From the NCBI GenBank assembly GCA_963755825.1, contig CAVWLA010000001.1, forward strand, positions 248,001-312,000: DNA of 64,000 nt, read 5' to 3'. The notes below the pieces were generated by a model that was not told the DNA's origin, made no database searches, and saw nothing but the letters and a program-made list of their open reading frames with translations. The position numbers and the translations under genes are program-made. Position 1 is the first letter of the stretch; every line of letters starts with the position of its first letter. Origin of the DNA: DATBQN01 sp963755825 (GTDB taxonomy: Bacteria > Acidobacteriota > Thermoanaerobaculia > Multivoradales > UBA5704). Below are positions 25,490 through 33,482 of the stretch, piece after piece.

Positions 25490-26490
25490 CGATTGGGGGC
25501 TCCTGGGGTCGAGCGGTTCGGGTCGCCGGCAGCGCCGGCGTCACCGGCCTCGTCGGCTGCCATGGCGGCTGCCACGGCGCCGCCCGGCCAGAGCGCCGGC
25601 TCGCCGCGGTCGAGCGCGGCGTGCAGGGCCTGCACGATGGCGAAGACCTCGCGGCGGCTGATCTTGGCGCCGGGGCCGGCGGCGGCGACGCGATCGAGGG
25701 TGGCGTGGGCGAGATGGACGGGGAGGGCGTTGAAGGCGACGAGGCCGCGCTCGGCGCCGGCGCGCTGGAGATCGAGGAGGTAGCGCTCTGCCTCGGCGAG
25801 GTCGCGGCGCGCCAGCGCCATGACCGCCGCCCGCTCGACCGCCGGCGGCAGGTAGCGCCTGCCCTCCTTGGCGTCGGCGTCCGAGTCCTTGAGGATGTTG
25901 ACCAGCTGCAGCCCCTCGCCGAAGATCGGCGCCCGCGCGCGGAGCGCCGCGGCGAACGGCGCCAGCTCCGGCCGCCCGAGGAGGAAGAGGTCGGTCAGCA
26001 GCTCGCCGACGATGCCGGCGACGACGTAGCAGTAGGCGCGCAGGTCGGCGAGGTCGGCGAGCTCGAGGCGGCCGTCGTCGCCTGCGCGCTCGACGTAGCG
26101 CTCCATCCCGGCGATGGTCCGCCGCGTGTGGTCGCGGATGAGCGCGACCGCCGCGGGGCGCAGAGCGAAGAAGCTGTCGAGGACGAAGGGCACCTCGGCG
26201 AGCAGGCTGCGATAGCCCGGCTGGGCGCAGGGGACCGCGCCGCTCCAGGCGCCCGCCGCCACCGCAATCTCTCCGGCATCCGCCGCCGGGCCGTCGAGCA
26301 TGGCGTCGAAGCGGTCGAGCGCCGCGATCTTCTCGGCGCGCTGCCAGCCGGCGGCGTCCTCGAAGGTGTCGGCGATGCGGAAGAGCAGGTAGGCGAGCGT
26401 CACCTCGCTCCGCGTCGGCTCGGGGAGGAGCGGGATGGAGAGCGCGAAGGTGCGGCTCGAATGGAGCAGGAGCTGTTCCAGATCGGCCAT
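25486..26490 (-). CDS. Squalene/phytoene synthase family protein
   Basis: 334 residues. The two Asp-rich motifs that bind the prenyl diphosphate magnesium ions are DTFED (41-45) and the segment LVNILKDSDADAKEGRRYLP near 197-216. The start SSRTFALSIPLLPEP is typical of the head-to-head condensing trans-prenyltransferases. It joins two C15 or C20 diphosphates to squalene, dehydrosqualene or phytoene; the fold alone does not tell which. No C-terminal membrane helix. The gene is in an operon that makes IPP and prenyl diphosphates, so it uses their end product. The last ~25 residues are an Ala/Gly-rich tail. Confidence 0.88.
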   Translation of the reverse strand: MADLEQLLLHSSRTFALSIPLLPEPTRSEVTLAYLLFRIADTFEDAAGWQRAEKIAALDRFDAMLDGPAADAGEIAVAAGAWSGAVPCAQPGYRSLLAEVPFVLDSFFALRPAAVALIRDHTRRTIAGMERYVERAGDDGRLELADLADLRAYCYVVAGIVGELLTDLFLLGRPELAPFAAALRARAPIFGEGLQLVNILKDSDADAKEGRRYLPPAVERAAVMALARRDLAEAERYLLDLQRAGAERGLVAFNALPVHLAHATLDRVAAAGPGAKISRREVFAIVQALHAALDRGEPALWPGGAVAAAMAADEAGDAGAAGDPNRSTPGAPNR

Positions 26491-26582
26491 GGCTCGCAGC
26501 GAAGGATACCAGCTCGGCCGCGCTGGACGCGGCGAAGGGAGGGCCGGAGAGCAGGGCGGAGAGAGTACGTTGCGGCGCCCCG

Positions 26583-27428
26583 TCAGGAGGCGCGGCTGAC
26601 GACGACGGTGCCGGGCACCTCGTCGCCGGCGAGGGCGCTCTCCAGCAGCCCGGGCACCTGTCCATCGGCGATCAGCGAGGGGACACCGAGGTCGGCGAGG
26701 GCGAGCGCCGTCTCGACGCGGTGGCGCATGCCGCCGGTGACGTCGGTGCCGCGCGCGGCGCCGATCGCGGTGCCGGCGCTGTGCAGGTCGCTCCGCGTCA
26801 GGCGGGCGAGGGTGGAGCCGTCGCGGTCGAAGACGCCGGCGGTCTCGCCCAGCCAGATGGCGCGGCGGACGGTGATGCCGCGCTCGGGGAGGCGCTGGGC
26901 GAGGAGAGCGAAGGCGCTCTCCGTCGAGCAGATGGAGACGCCGCGGTCGCGGTCCATCACCACGTCGCCGTAGACGACCGGCAGGAGCCCGCGCGCCAGC
27001 GCCAGGAGGAGCGGCTCGTCGGCGAACGTCGCCGGCGAGCCCGCCGCCGCGGTCATCGCGCTCGACGGGCTGATCGAGAAGGGGAGGGCGCCCGCCGCGG
27101 CGAGCGCCGCCACCACCTGCCAATGGAGCGCCGCGGCGCGCTCCTGGGTGATCGAGATGCCTTCGAGCTGAGCGCGCGACGCAGGGGCGCCGGTGCCGCC
27201 GGCGAGGCCGCTCGTCAGCCCGCTGGTCAGCCGATACTTCGCGGCGGCGACATGGCCGAACGAGCCGCTGCCGTGGCCGACGATCACCCGCGCGCCGCGC
27301 GCGGTGGAGGCCGCGGCGCCGGCGGCGATCTCCTCGGCCAGCCGCTCGATCACCTCGGGGCGCGCCGTCTCCGGCTGCTCCTTGTCGGTGATCAGGCTGC
27401 CGCCGAGCTTGACGAGGATGACGTCCAG
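26583..27428 (-). CDS. Isopentenyl phosphate kinase
   Basis: An amino acid kinase fold: KLGGSLITDK near the start, then VIVGHGSGSFGH with the histidine typical of isopentenyl phosphate kinases, DVVMDRDRGVSICSTESAF and DVTGGMRHRVETAL (nucleotide and substrate loops). It phosphorylates isopentenyl phosphate to IPP. There is no ATG, GTG or TTG between the upstream stop and KLGGS; a CTG at 27428 with GGAG seven bases before it is the best start, giving 281 residues. This enzyme is characteristic of the archaeal-type alternative mevalonate pathway, and no phosphomevalonate kinase is present in the operon. Confidence 0.88.
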   Translation of the reverse strand: MDVILVKLGGSLITDKEQPETARPEVIERLAEEIAAGAAASTARGARVIVGHGSGSFGHVAAAKYRLTSGLTSGLAGGTGAPASRAQLEGISITQERAAALHWQVVAALAAAGALPFSISPSSAMTAAAGSPATFADEPLLLALARGLLPVVYGDVVMDRDRGVSICSTESAFALLAQRLPERGITVRRAIWLGETAGVFDRDGSTLARLTRSDLHSAGTAIGAARGTDVTGGMRHRVETALALADLGVPSLIADGQVPGLLESALAGDEVPGTVVVSRAS

Positions 27429-27466
27429 GGCTTCGCTCCGGTCTCGCGGGCTCAGAATCGCGGGGC

Positions 27467-28474
27467 TCAGAAGAGGTGGTCGGAGTCGGTCTCCGGCCCG
27501 GCGCCGACGCCGTCGCGGATGACGAAGCCGACGACCGGCAGGCTGTCGAGCCGCGCCGCGACGTCGTCGACCGATTCGGCCTCGCAGATGACGTGGACAT
27601 TGGCGCCGGCGTCCATCGTCGCATAGGCCTGCAGGCCCTCCTGGCGCAGCTCGCGCACGGCGCGCAGGACGCCGACCGTCCCCGGGCTCCAGTAGAAGAC
27701 CGGCGGCTGCGACGACATGGCGATCAGGTGGAGGTCGATCGCCTCCTCTTCGAGCACGGGGCCGAGGAGCGCGATGTCGCGCGCCGCGATCGCCCGCCGC
27801 ACCTGCTCGAGGCGCGCCGGGAGGAGCTCCTGGCGTTGCGGGTAGTACGGGCTGGTGATCGCCCGCCGATGCCCTTCGAGCGAGGAGACGACCTTGGGGC
27901 CGATCTCGACGACGGCGATGACGTCGCAGAGGTCCCAGTGCTCGGCGCCGGCGATCTGCACCGCGCCGGGGTCGTCGGCCTTCTTCTCCTTCGGGCCCGG
28001 CCACTCGACGAAGCCGCCGAAGACCGAGCGCGCCGCCGACCCCGAGCCGCTGGCGCGGGCGAGGCGCGACAGCTCGGTCGGCGGCGCCCCCTTGCCGAGG
28101 GCGCCCGCCGCGGCGAGCGTCAGGGCGGCGAAGCCCGAGGCCGAGGAGGCGAGACCGCCGGCGGTGGGGAAGCCGTTCTTGGTCGCCACCCGGAAGGCCG
28201 CGCGGCTCCCCGCCCAGGCGCGGATGTTGTCGAGCTGGCGGCGCATGCGCTCCTGGAAGTCGTGCGCCGGGGTGCGGAAGCCGCCGTCGGGCTCGGAGAG
28301 CCAGACCTCGTCCTTCGTCCCCTCGGGCAGCAGCTCCACCGTGCAGCGGGTGACGCAGCTCTCCAGGGTCATCGAGATCGACGGGTTCTGCGGGATGGCG
28401 CGCTCGAGATCGCGGGCGCCCCAGTACTTGATGAAGGCGATGTTCGCCGGGGCTTGGACGGTCGTCTTGCTCAT
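27467..28474 (-). CDS. mvaD: Mevalonate (di)phosphate decarboxylase
   Basis: 335-residue GHMP-superfamily protein. ATP loop GGLASSASG (106-114), Arg149 in SAARSVFGG and the catalytic Asp288 in YATMDAGANVH are intact, so it should be an active ATP-dependent decarboxylase. The diphosphomevalonate enzyme normally has KYWGKRD near the N-terminus; here it reads KYWGARD (Ala20), removing a basic residue in the substrate-binding segment. With isopentenyl phosphate kinase next door and no phosphomevalonate kinase, mevalonate-5-phosphate decarboxylase is the more likely activity. The ATG overlaps the stop of mevalonate kinase by 4 bases. Confidence 0.88.
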   Translation of the reverse strand: MSKTTVQAPANIAFIKYWGARDLERAIPQNPSISMTLESCVTRCTVELLPEGTKDEVWLSEPDGGFRTPAHDFQERMRRQLDNIRAWAGSRAAFRVATKNGFPTAGGLASSASGFAALTLAAAGALGKGAPPTELSRLARASGSGSAARSVFGGFVEWPGPKEKKADDPGAVQIAGAEHWDLCDVIAVVEIGPKVVSSLEGHRRAITSPYYPQRQELLPARLEQVRRAIAARDIALLGPVLEEEAIDLHLIAMSSQPPVFYWSPGTVGVLRAVRELRQEGLQAYATMDAGANVHVICEAESVDDVAARLDSLPVVGFVIRDGVGAGPETDSDHLF

Positions 28475-29757
28475 CGAGGGGTCTCCCGCCGCAGGCCGGC
28501 GGCGCCGAATCGAACCGGGCGAACCGGCAGGGTCGCGAGGCAGGGCAGGCTCTCGCGGTGGCCGCCCGCGGCGCCGGAATCGACGCTCGAGTCAGCGCTG
28601 GAACCGGCGCTGGAATCGGCGCTGGAATCGGCGCTGGAATCGGCGCTGGAATCGGGATGATAAACCAGGAGCGCGCCGGCACCGCTCCCGGAGAGCGCGC
28701 CGGCGCCGGAGATCTTGGCGGCGCCGCCGGCGGCCTCGATCTGTCGCACGATCCGCGCCACCGGCGCCGGCACCACGCCGAGCGCTTCGAGGCACTCCTC
28801 GAACTCGGCGAGCAGGTCGCGGATCGGCGCCGCGGTCGCGGCGCCGATCTCGAGGTCGGCGCGCAGCGCGACGGTCGCCGCCGCCATGCGGTCGAGGAGG
28901 CGCTCGGTGCCGGCGCGGTCGCGAGCCAGGCGCTCGCGGACCGCCGCCACCACGGCGCCGGTCGCCTCGGCCGGCGCGCCGGTGTCGTAGACGGCGAGGC
29001 GGTCGAGGGCGGTCGAGCGCAGCGCGATCGGCTCGACGGCGAGGCCGCCGCGGTCGCCCGGCGCCGGGGCGGTCCGTGCCGCCCACAGCAGGCCGCCGCG
29101 GAGCACCGTCGCCGCGTCGACCCCCGAGGGAGTGCCGTGCTGGCGGCGCTCGACCTCGTGCACCAGCCGCTCGACGGTCGCCAGGTCGGGCGCCGCGCCG
29201 CGCAGCGCCAGATAGCCCGCGACGACCGCCGCCGCCGCCGCCGCCGAGCTGCCGAAGCCGGAGCCCGGCGGCAGGTCGGAGTCGATGCGGAGCCGCAGCC
29301 CCGGCGGATCGCCGGCGCCGGGAGGATCATCAGCGGAGCCCTCGCCGGTCTGCATGAGGTGCGCCGCCGCCTCGCCGAGCGAGACCTTGACGAGGTGCAC
29401 CGGGTCTTCGCCGCGGAGCTGGCGGAAGGACGGCGCGCCGGAGCTCGCGGCATAGCCTGCCCAACGCTCGCGCGCCTGCCGCGCGTAGGCGAGGATCTCC
29501 TCCCAGCTGGTCTCCGCCGCGCAGCCGAGATCGGGGAGCTCGAGGCGGACGGATGGCGGCTCGCCGGGCGATGCGAGCGGGAAGAAGCGGGCGGTGAGGC
29601 GGAGATCGATCGCCGCGACCAGCGCCGGCCGGCCGTAGACGACGGCATGCTCGCCCATCAGGATGAGCTTGCCGGGGGTGGAGACGGCGAGCGGCCCGGA
29701 GCTCCGCGCCGGACCGCCGGTCGCGGCGTCGGAGCCGGGGAGAAGGCCGTCGAGCAG
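28471..29757 (-). CDS. mvk: Mevalonate kinase with low-complexity insertion
   Basis: GHMP kinase: PGKLILMGEHAVVYG substrate motif, ATP loop DLPPGSGFGSSAAAAAA, HGTPSGVD catalytic Asp segment, and C-terminal KISGAGALSGSGAGALLVY. The only ATG (29658) falls inside the conserved LILMGEH motif, so translation must begin upstream; the in-frame CTG at 29757 is the nearest plausible start, giving 428 residues. Near the C-terminus a Ser/Asp/Ala repeat (DSSADSSADSSADSSAG...) encoded by a 12-bp tandem repeat replaces the region where other mevalonate kinases have a final helix. Converts mevalonate to mevalonate-5-phosphate. Seven bases after the HMG-CoA reductase stop. Confidence 0.87.
   Translation of the reverse strand: MLDGLLPGSDAATGGPARSSGPLAVSTPGKLILMGEHAVVYGRPALVAAIDLRLTARFFPLASPGEPPSVRLELPDLGCAAETSWEEILAYARQARERWAGYAASSGAPSFRQLRGEDPVHLVKVSLGEAAAHLMQTGEGSADDPPGAGDPPGLRLRIDSDLPPGSGFGSSAAAAAAVVAGYLALRGAAPDLATVERLVHEVERRQHGTPSGVDAATVLRGGLLWAARTAPAPGDRGGLAVEPIALRSTALDRLAVYDTGAPAEATGAVVAAVRERLARDRAGTERLLDRMAAATVALRADLEIGAATAAPIRDLLAEFEECLEALGVVPAPVARIVRQIEAAGGAAKISGAGALSGSGAGALLVYHPDSSADSSADSSADSSAGSSADSSVDSGAAGGHRESLPCLATLPVRPVRFGAAGLRRETPR
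28594..28653. repeat. 12-bp tandem repeat inside mevalonate kinase
   Basis: Five units of GGCGCTGGAATC (first unit AGCGCTGGAACC). On the coding strand they give a repeated Asp-Ser-Ser-Ala tract. Copy number may vary between strains because in-frame slippage of 12 bp keeps the gene open. Confidence 0.85.
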
Positions 29758-29764
29758 GGGAGCC

Positions 29765-31060
29765 CTAGGTGGGGATCGGAGCCGCGGGAGGCACCGCGCC
29801 GCGCCCCAGCTTCTCGTGCGACCGCGCCAGGTCGCGGGAGGTGAGCGCCGACATCAGCGACAGCTCGCCGGCGAGCACCGCGCCGCCGACGATCTCCGCC
29901 AGGCGCAGCACCGCGTCGCCGCGGCGGAGCGGCTCGGGCGAGACGCCGAGGACGGTCAGCGCCTCGCGCTGGGTGTCGAGCGCCGTACCGCCGCCGATCG
30001 CCCCCAACGGGCAGTCGGGGAGGAAGACCGAGGCGAAGACGGCGCCGTTGTCGCGCGGCTCGATGCAGGTCACCCCGAGCGATCCCTCGACCACCTGCGC
30101 CGGGTCCTGCCCGGTGGCGATGAAGAGGGCGGCGAGGACGTTGGCGTAGTGGGCGTTGAAGCCGAGCGAGCCGGCGGCGATCGAGCCGAGGAGGTTCTTC
30201 CGGTACTGCACCTCGACGAGCTCCTTGGCGTTGGTCTTGAGGATGGTCTCCAAGATGTCGGCCTCGACCACCACCTCGGCGTAGATGCGCTTGCCGCGCC
30301 CCTCGTGGAAGTTGACCGCCGCCGGCTTCTTGTCGGCGCAGTAGTTGCCCGAGAGCGAGATGCAGGCGACGCCGGTCGACGGCTCAATGAGGTCGCTGAT
30401 GACGCGGTCGCAGGCGATGGTCGCCATGTTCATCCCCATGGCGTCGCCGGAGTCGAATCGGAAGCGCAGGAAGACCGTGGTGCCGAAGGCGAAGGGTCGC
30501 ACGTCGAGGAGCTTCAGGTAGCCGCTCGTCGACTCGGCGATGCGCCGGATGTCGGCATCGTGATCCTCGATCCAGCGCAGGAACTGCTGCGTCTGCACGA
30601 TGCCGGAGGTGCGGAAGACCGGCGCCCGCGTCATCCCCACGTCCTCGACGCGGACGGTCGCGCCGCCGGCGGCGGAGATCGCCGTGCAGCCGCGGTTGGT
30701 GCTGGCGACGAGCGCCGCCTCGGTGGTGGCGAGCGGCAGGTAGACGTCGCCCTGCACGTGGTTGCCGCGCAGGGTGAGCGGGCCGGCGACGCCCATCGGG
30801 ATCTGCGCGATGCCGATGAAGTTCTCGCAGTTGCGCGCCGCGGCGCGGTTGACGTCGAGCGAATGCTGGGCGATGTGATGGAGGGGAGCGCGCGTCAGCT
30901 CCTCGAGCGCCTGGCGGCGGATCTCGGCCGCCATCTGCGGCGGCAGATCCTTCGGCAGCTGATGGAAATGGATCTCACGGGCGACCAGCGAGCGCACCAG
31001 CTCATCGCGGGTGGAAGGGCGTCTCAAGGTGGATGCGAGTGGTCTCATCGTCTCGTTCAT
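29765..31060 (-). CDS. Hydroxymethylglutaryl-CoA reductase, class I type
   Basis: 431 residues. Class I signatures are present: CENFIGIAQIPMGVAGPL, catalytic Glu114 in ATTEAALVASTNRG, DAMGMNM, catalytic Lys in SGNYCADKKPAAVNF, an Asp in GQDPAQ, GGGTALDTQ and the C-terminal catalytic His in ARSHEKLGRG. Reduces HMG-CoA to mevalonate with NADPH, the committed step; class I enzymes are usual in archaea and eukaryotes and less common in bacteria, where class II is frequent. No membrane helices. The ATG overlaps the fni stop (ATGA). HMG-CoA synthase is not in the window. Confidence 0.93.
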   Translation of the reverse strand: MNETMRPLASTLRRPSTRDELVRSLVAREIHFHQLPKDLPPQMAAEIRRQALEELTRAPLHHIAQHSLDVNRAAARNCENFIGIAQIPMGVAGPLTLRGNHVQGDVYLPLATTEAALVASTNRGCTAISAAGGATVRVEDVGMTRAPVFRTSGIVQTQQFLRWIEDHDADIRRIAESTSGYLKLLDVRPFAFGTTVFLRFRFDSGDAMGMNMATIACDRVISDLIEPSTGVACISLSGNYCADKKPAAVNFHEGRGKRIYAEVVVEADILETILKTNAKELVEVQYRKNLLGSIAAGSLGFNAHYANVLAALFIATGQDPAQVVEGSLGVTCIEPRDNGAVFASVFLPDCPLGAIGGGTALDTQREALTVLGVSPEPLRRGDAVLRLAEIVGGAVLAGELSLMSALTSRDLARSHEKLGRGAVPPAAPIPT

Positions 31061-32154
31061 GTCCCCGACCTTCTATGGAGCTCGGCTGCTCGCAGCTCCG
31101 GGATCGTTCGTGCACCGATGCAAAACATCGAGATCTTGAGCTCCTGGACGATGCGCCGGATGCGCTCGGCGACGCGCTCGGGCGACTGCGTCGCCGCCTC
31201 CAGGAACTGGTACGCCATGCCCGCCAGGTCGGCCCCGAGGGCGAGCGCCTTGGCCACGTCGATGCCGCTGCGCAGCCCGCCGCTGCCGATCACCGTCAGC
31301 CCGCCGACGCCCTTCAATTCGCGGATGGCGACCGGCGTCGGGATGCCCCAACCGGCGAAGAGCTCGCCCAGCGCCACGTCGCCGGCGCGCGCCGCCTCGA
31401 TCCGCGCCCAGCTGGTGCCGCCCGCCCCGGCGGTGTCGACGATGCGGATGCCGTGCTCGGCGAGCCGCCGGGCGACCTTCCCCGAGATGCCGGCGCCGAC
31501 CTCCTTGGCGATCACCGGCACGGCGAGCTCGCGCGCCACCTCGCCCATCTTCGCCAGCAGTCCCGAGAAGTTGCGATCTCCCTCGGGCTGGATCGCCTCC
31601 TGCAGCGGGTTCAAGTGGAGGACGAGAGCATCCGCGGCGATCATCTCCACCGCCCGCCGGCACTCGTGAATACCCATGCCGTAGTTGAGCTGCACCGCCC
31701 CCAGATTGGCGAGCAGCGGCACCGACGGAGCGGCGTTCCGAACGCGAAAAGTATCAGCTTTTGTAGGATCTTCCAACGCCTTGCGCTGCGAGCCGACGCC
31801 CACCGCGACACCCTCCGCCTCGGCGCCGGCGGCGAGGTTGCGGTTGATGTCGCCGGCGATCGCGGTGCCGCCGGTCATGCACGAGACGAGGAGCGGCGCG
31901 GCGAGGCGCTTGCCGAGGAACTCGACCGAGGTGTCGATCTCGTCGAAGTCGATCTCGGGGAGCGCGCTGTACTCGAAGCTCCAGTCGGCGAAGTAGCTGG
32001 CCTCCGCCTGCATGCGCGGATCGAGCGCCAGCCGGATGTGCTCGGCCTTGCGGTCGCGCTCCGCCGCCGGTTCGGCCGGCCGCTCCGCTCGGCCGTCGGC
32101 GGTGTTGGAGGCGCTGGCCGCCGTCAGCTCGCCGGCCCCTGTCCGGGCGCTCAC
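31057..32154 (-). CDS. fni: Isopentenyl-diphosphate delta-isomerase type 2
   Basis: 365 residues from a GTG overlapping the previous stop. FMN-dependent TIM-barrel motifs of type 2 isomerase are present: RKAEHIRLAL near the start, APLLVSCMTGGT, GVGSQRKALEDP, NLGAVQL, HLNPLQEAIQPEGD, VIAKEVGAGIS, DTAGAGGTSWARIE and GSGGLRSGIDVAKALALGAD. Interconverts IPP and DMAPP, supplying the allylic starter for prenyl chain elongation. The N-terminus has a ~30-residue Ala-rich extension not found in typical Fni, so an internal start is possible, but no better ribosome site is visible. It overlaps neighbours on both sides, supporting one polycistronic mRNA. Confidence 0.92.
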   Translation of the reverse strand: MSARTGAGELTAASASNTADGRAERPAEPAAERDRKAEHIRLALDPRMQAEASYFADWSFEYSALPEIDFDEIDTSVEFLGKRLAAPLLVSCMTGGTAIAGDINRNLAAGAEAEGVAVGVGSQRKALEDPTKADTFRVRNAAPSVPLLANLGAVQLNYGMGIHECRRAVEMIAADALVLHLNPLQEAIQPEGDRNFSGLLAKMGEVARELAVPVIAKEVGAGISGKVARRLAEHGIRIVDTAGAGGTSWARIEAARAGDVALGELFAGWGIPTPVAIRELKGVGGLTVIGSGGLRSGIDVAKALALGADLAGMAYQFLEAATQSPERVAERIRRIVQELKISMFCIGARTIPELRAAELHRRSGT

Positions 32155-33329
32155 TCCTCGCGCTCCCGCAGGTAGTCGAGGAGGCCGCTGAAGAAGGCGT
32201 GGCCGGAGCCGCCGAGGGAGAGCTCGGCGAGCGCGTCGGCGGCGATCGCCAGCCGCGCCTCGATCATCTCGCCGACGCGGGCGCGGGCGCCGGTGGCCTC
32301 GAGGATGCGCTGCACCCGCGCCACCTCCGCCGGCGCCAGCTCGGGGTTGCCGAAGGCGGCGTCGATCGCCTGGCGGTCGGCCGGCGAGGCGGCGGCGAGC
32401 GCGTGGTGGATCAGGAAGGTGAACTTCCCCTCGGTCAGGTCGGCGCCCACCGGCTTGCCGACCGTCTCGGCGTCGCCGAACATGCCGAGGAGATCGTCCT
32501 GGAGCTGGAAGGCCTCGCCGATGGCGCCGCCGTAGCGGGTGAGCACGGCGCGCCTCTCGGCGGTGGCCCCGGCGAGAATGGCGCCGAGCTCGATCGGCCG
32601 CTCGCAGGTGTAACGCCCCGACTTCAGCCGCAGCACCGAGAGCAGCTCCTCGGCGCCGGCCTGCTCGGCGGTGCCGCCGCGCAGCGCCACGAGGAGCTCG
32701 AGATACTGGCCGCCGATGACCTCCTGCGACATCGCCGAGAACGAGCGCGCCAGCTCCGCGGCCCGCCGGCGGTCGTCGGCCGTGGCGCCGCCGACCTGCA
32801 CCAGCGCGGAGGTGAAGAGCTCGACCGCCCAGGTATGGGCGAGATCGCCGAGGAGGATGCCGACCGAGGCGCCGAAGTCGCGGGCGTCGCCGCGCCAGCG
32901 GTGCGCCAGGTGCGCCTCGCGGAAGCGCACGTGCGCCGCCGGCTGGCCGCGCCGCACCTCGGCGTGATCCATGATGTCGTCGTGGATCAGCAGGTAGGTG
33001 TGGAGGAGCTCGGTGGCGAGGGCGAGCGGCAGCGCCGCGAAGTCGTCGCGCCCGCCGCAGGCGTGGTAGGTGTAAAAGACGAGGGCCGGCCGCAGGCGCT
33101 TGCCGCCCTGGCGGGTGAGCGCCGCGACGCCGTCGATCAGCTCGAGCGTCGCCGCCGCCGCGGACGCACCGGCCGCGTCCGCCGCGGCCTGGCGCCGCTT
33201 GCCGTCGATCCACTCGGCGAGCGAGCGATCGACGGTGGCGCGGAAATCGGCGATCAGCGCGGCGAAGCTCTCCGCCGCGCGGCCGGCGGCCGGAGCGGGG
33301 GTGCTGGTGGCGGCGGTGGATCGGGTCAT
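32151..33329 (-). CDS. Short-chain polyprenyl diphosphate synthase
   Basis: 392 residues. First Asp-rich motif LLIHDDIMDHAEVRRG and second motif QLQDDLLGMFGD, with GKPVGADLTEGKFTFLIHHAL between helices, as in FPP/GGPP synthases. The first motif is DDxxD without the two-residue insertion of bacterial FPP synthases, and a Tyr sits five residues before it (TYLLIHDD), a pattern of archaeal-type (type I) GGPP/FPP synthases limiting product to C15-C20. First gene of the isoprenoid operon; its promoter should lie between 33329 and 33483, a region shared with the divergent PhzF-like gene. GTGA overlap with fni follows. Confidence 0.9.
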   Translation of the reverse strand: MTRSTAATSTPAPAAGRAAESFAALIADFRATVDRSLAEWIDGKRRQAAADAAGASAAAATLELIDGVAALTRQGGKRLRPALVFYTYHACGGRDDFAALPLALATELLHTYLLIHDDIMDHAEVRRGQPAAHVRFREAHLAHRWRGDARDFGASVGILLGDLAHTWAVELFTSALVQVGGATADDRRRAAELARSFSAMSQEVIGGQYLELLVALRGGTAEQAGAEELLSVLRLKSGRYTCERPIELGAILAGATAERRAVLTRYGGAIGEAFQLQDDLLGMFGDAETVGKPVGADLTEGKFTFLIHHALAAASPADRQAIDAAFGNPELAPAEVARVQRILEATGARARVGEMIEARLAIAADALAELSLGGSGHAFFSGLLDYLREREE

Positions 33330-33482
33330 GACGGGGGCTCGAGAGCGCACGCCGTGCGCCCCTGCCGCGCGAAGTTTACCGGAATTCCTCCAGGGGCGGA
33401 GGCGGGCGCCGGACCGTGAGACCGCCCGGCCGCCTGGGCTATGCTGCCGCCCGTCCAGCCCCCCATCCATGAGGAGGAGCGC

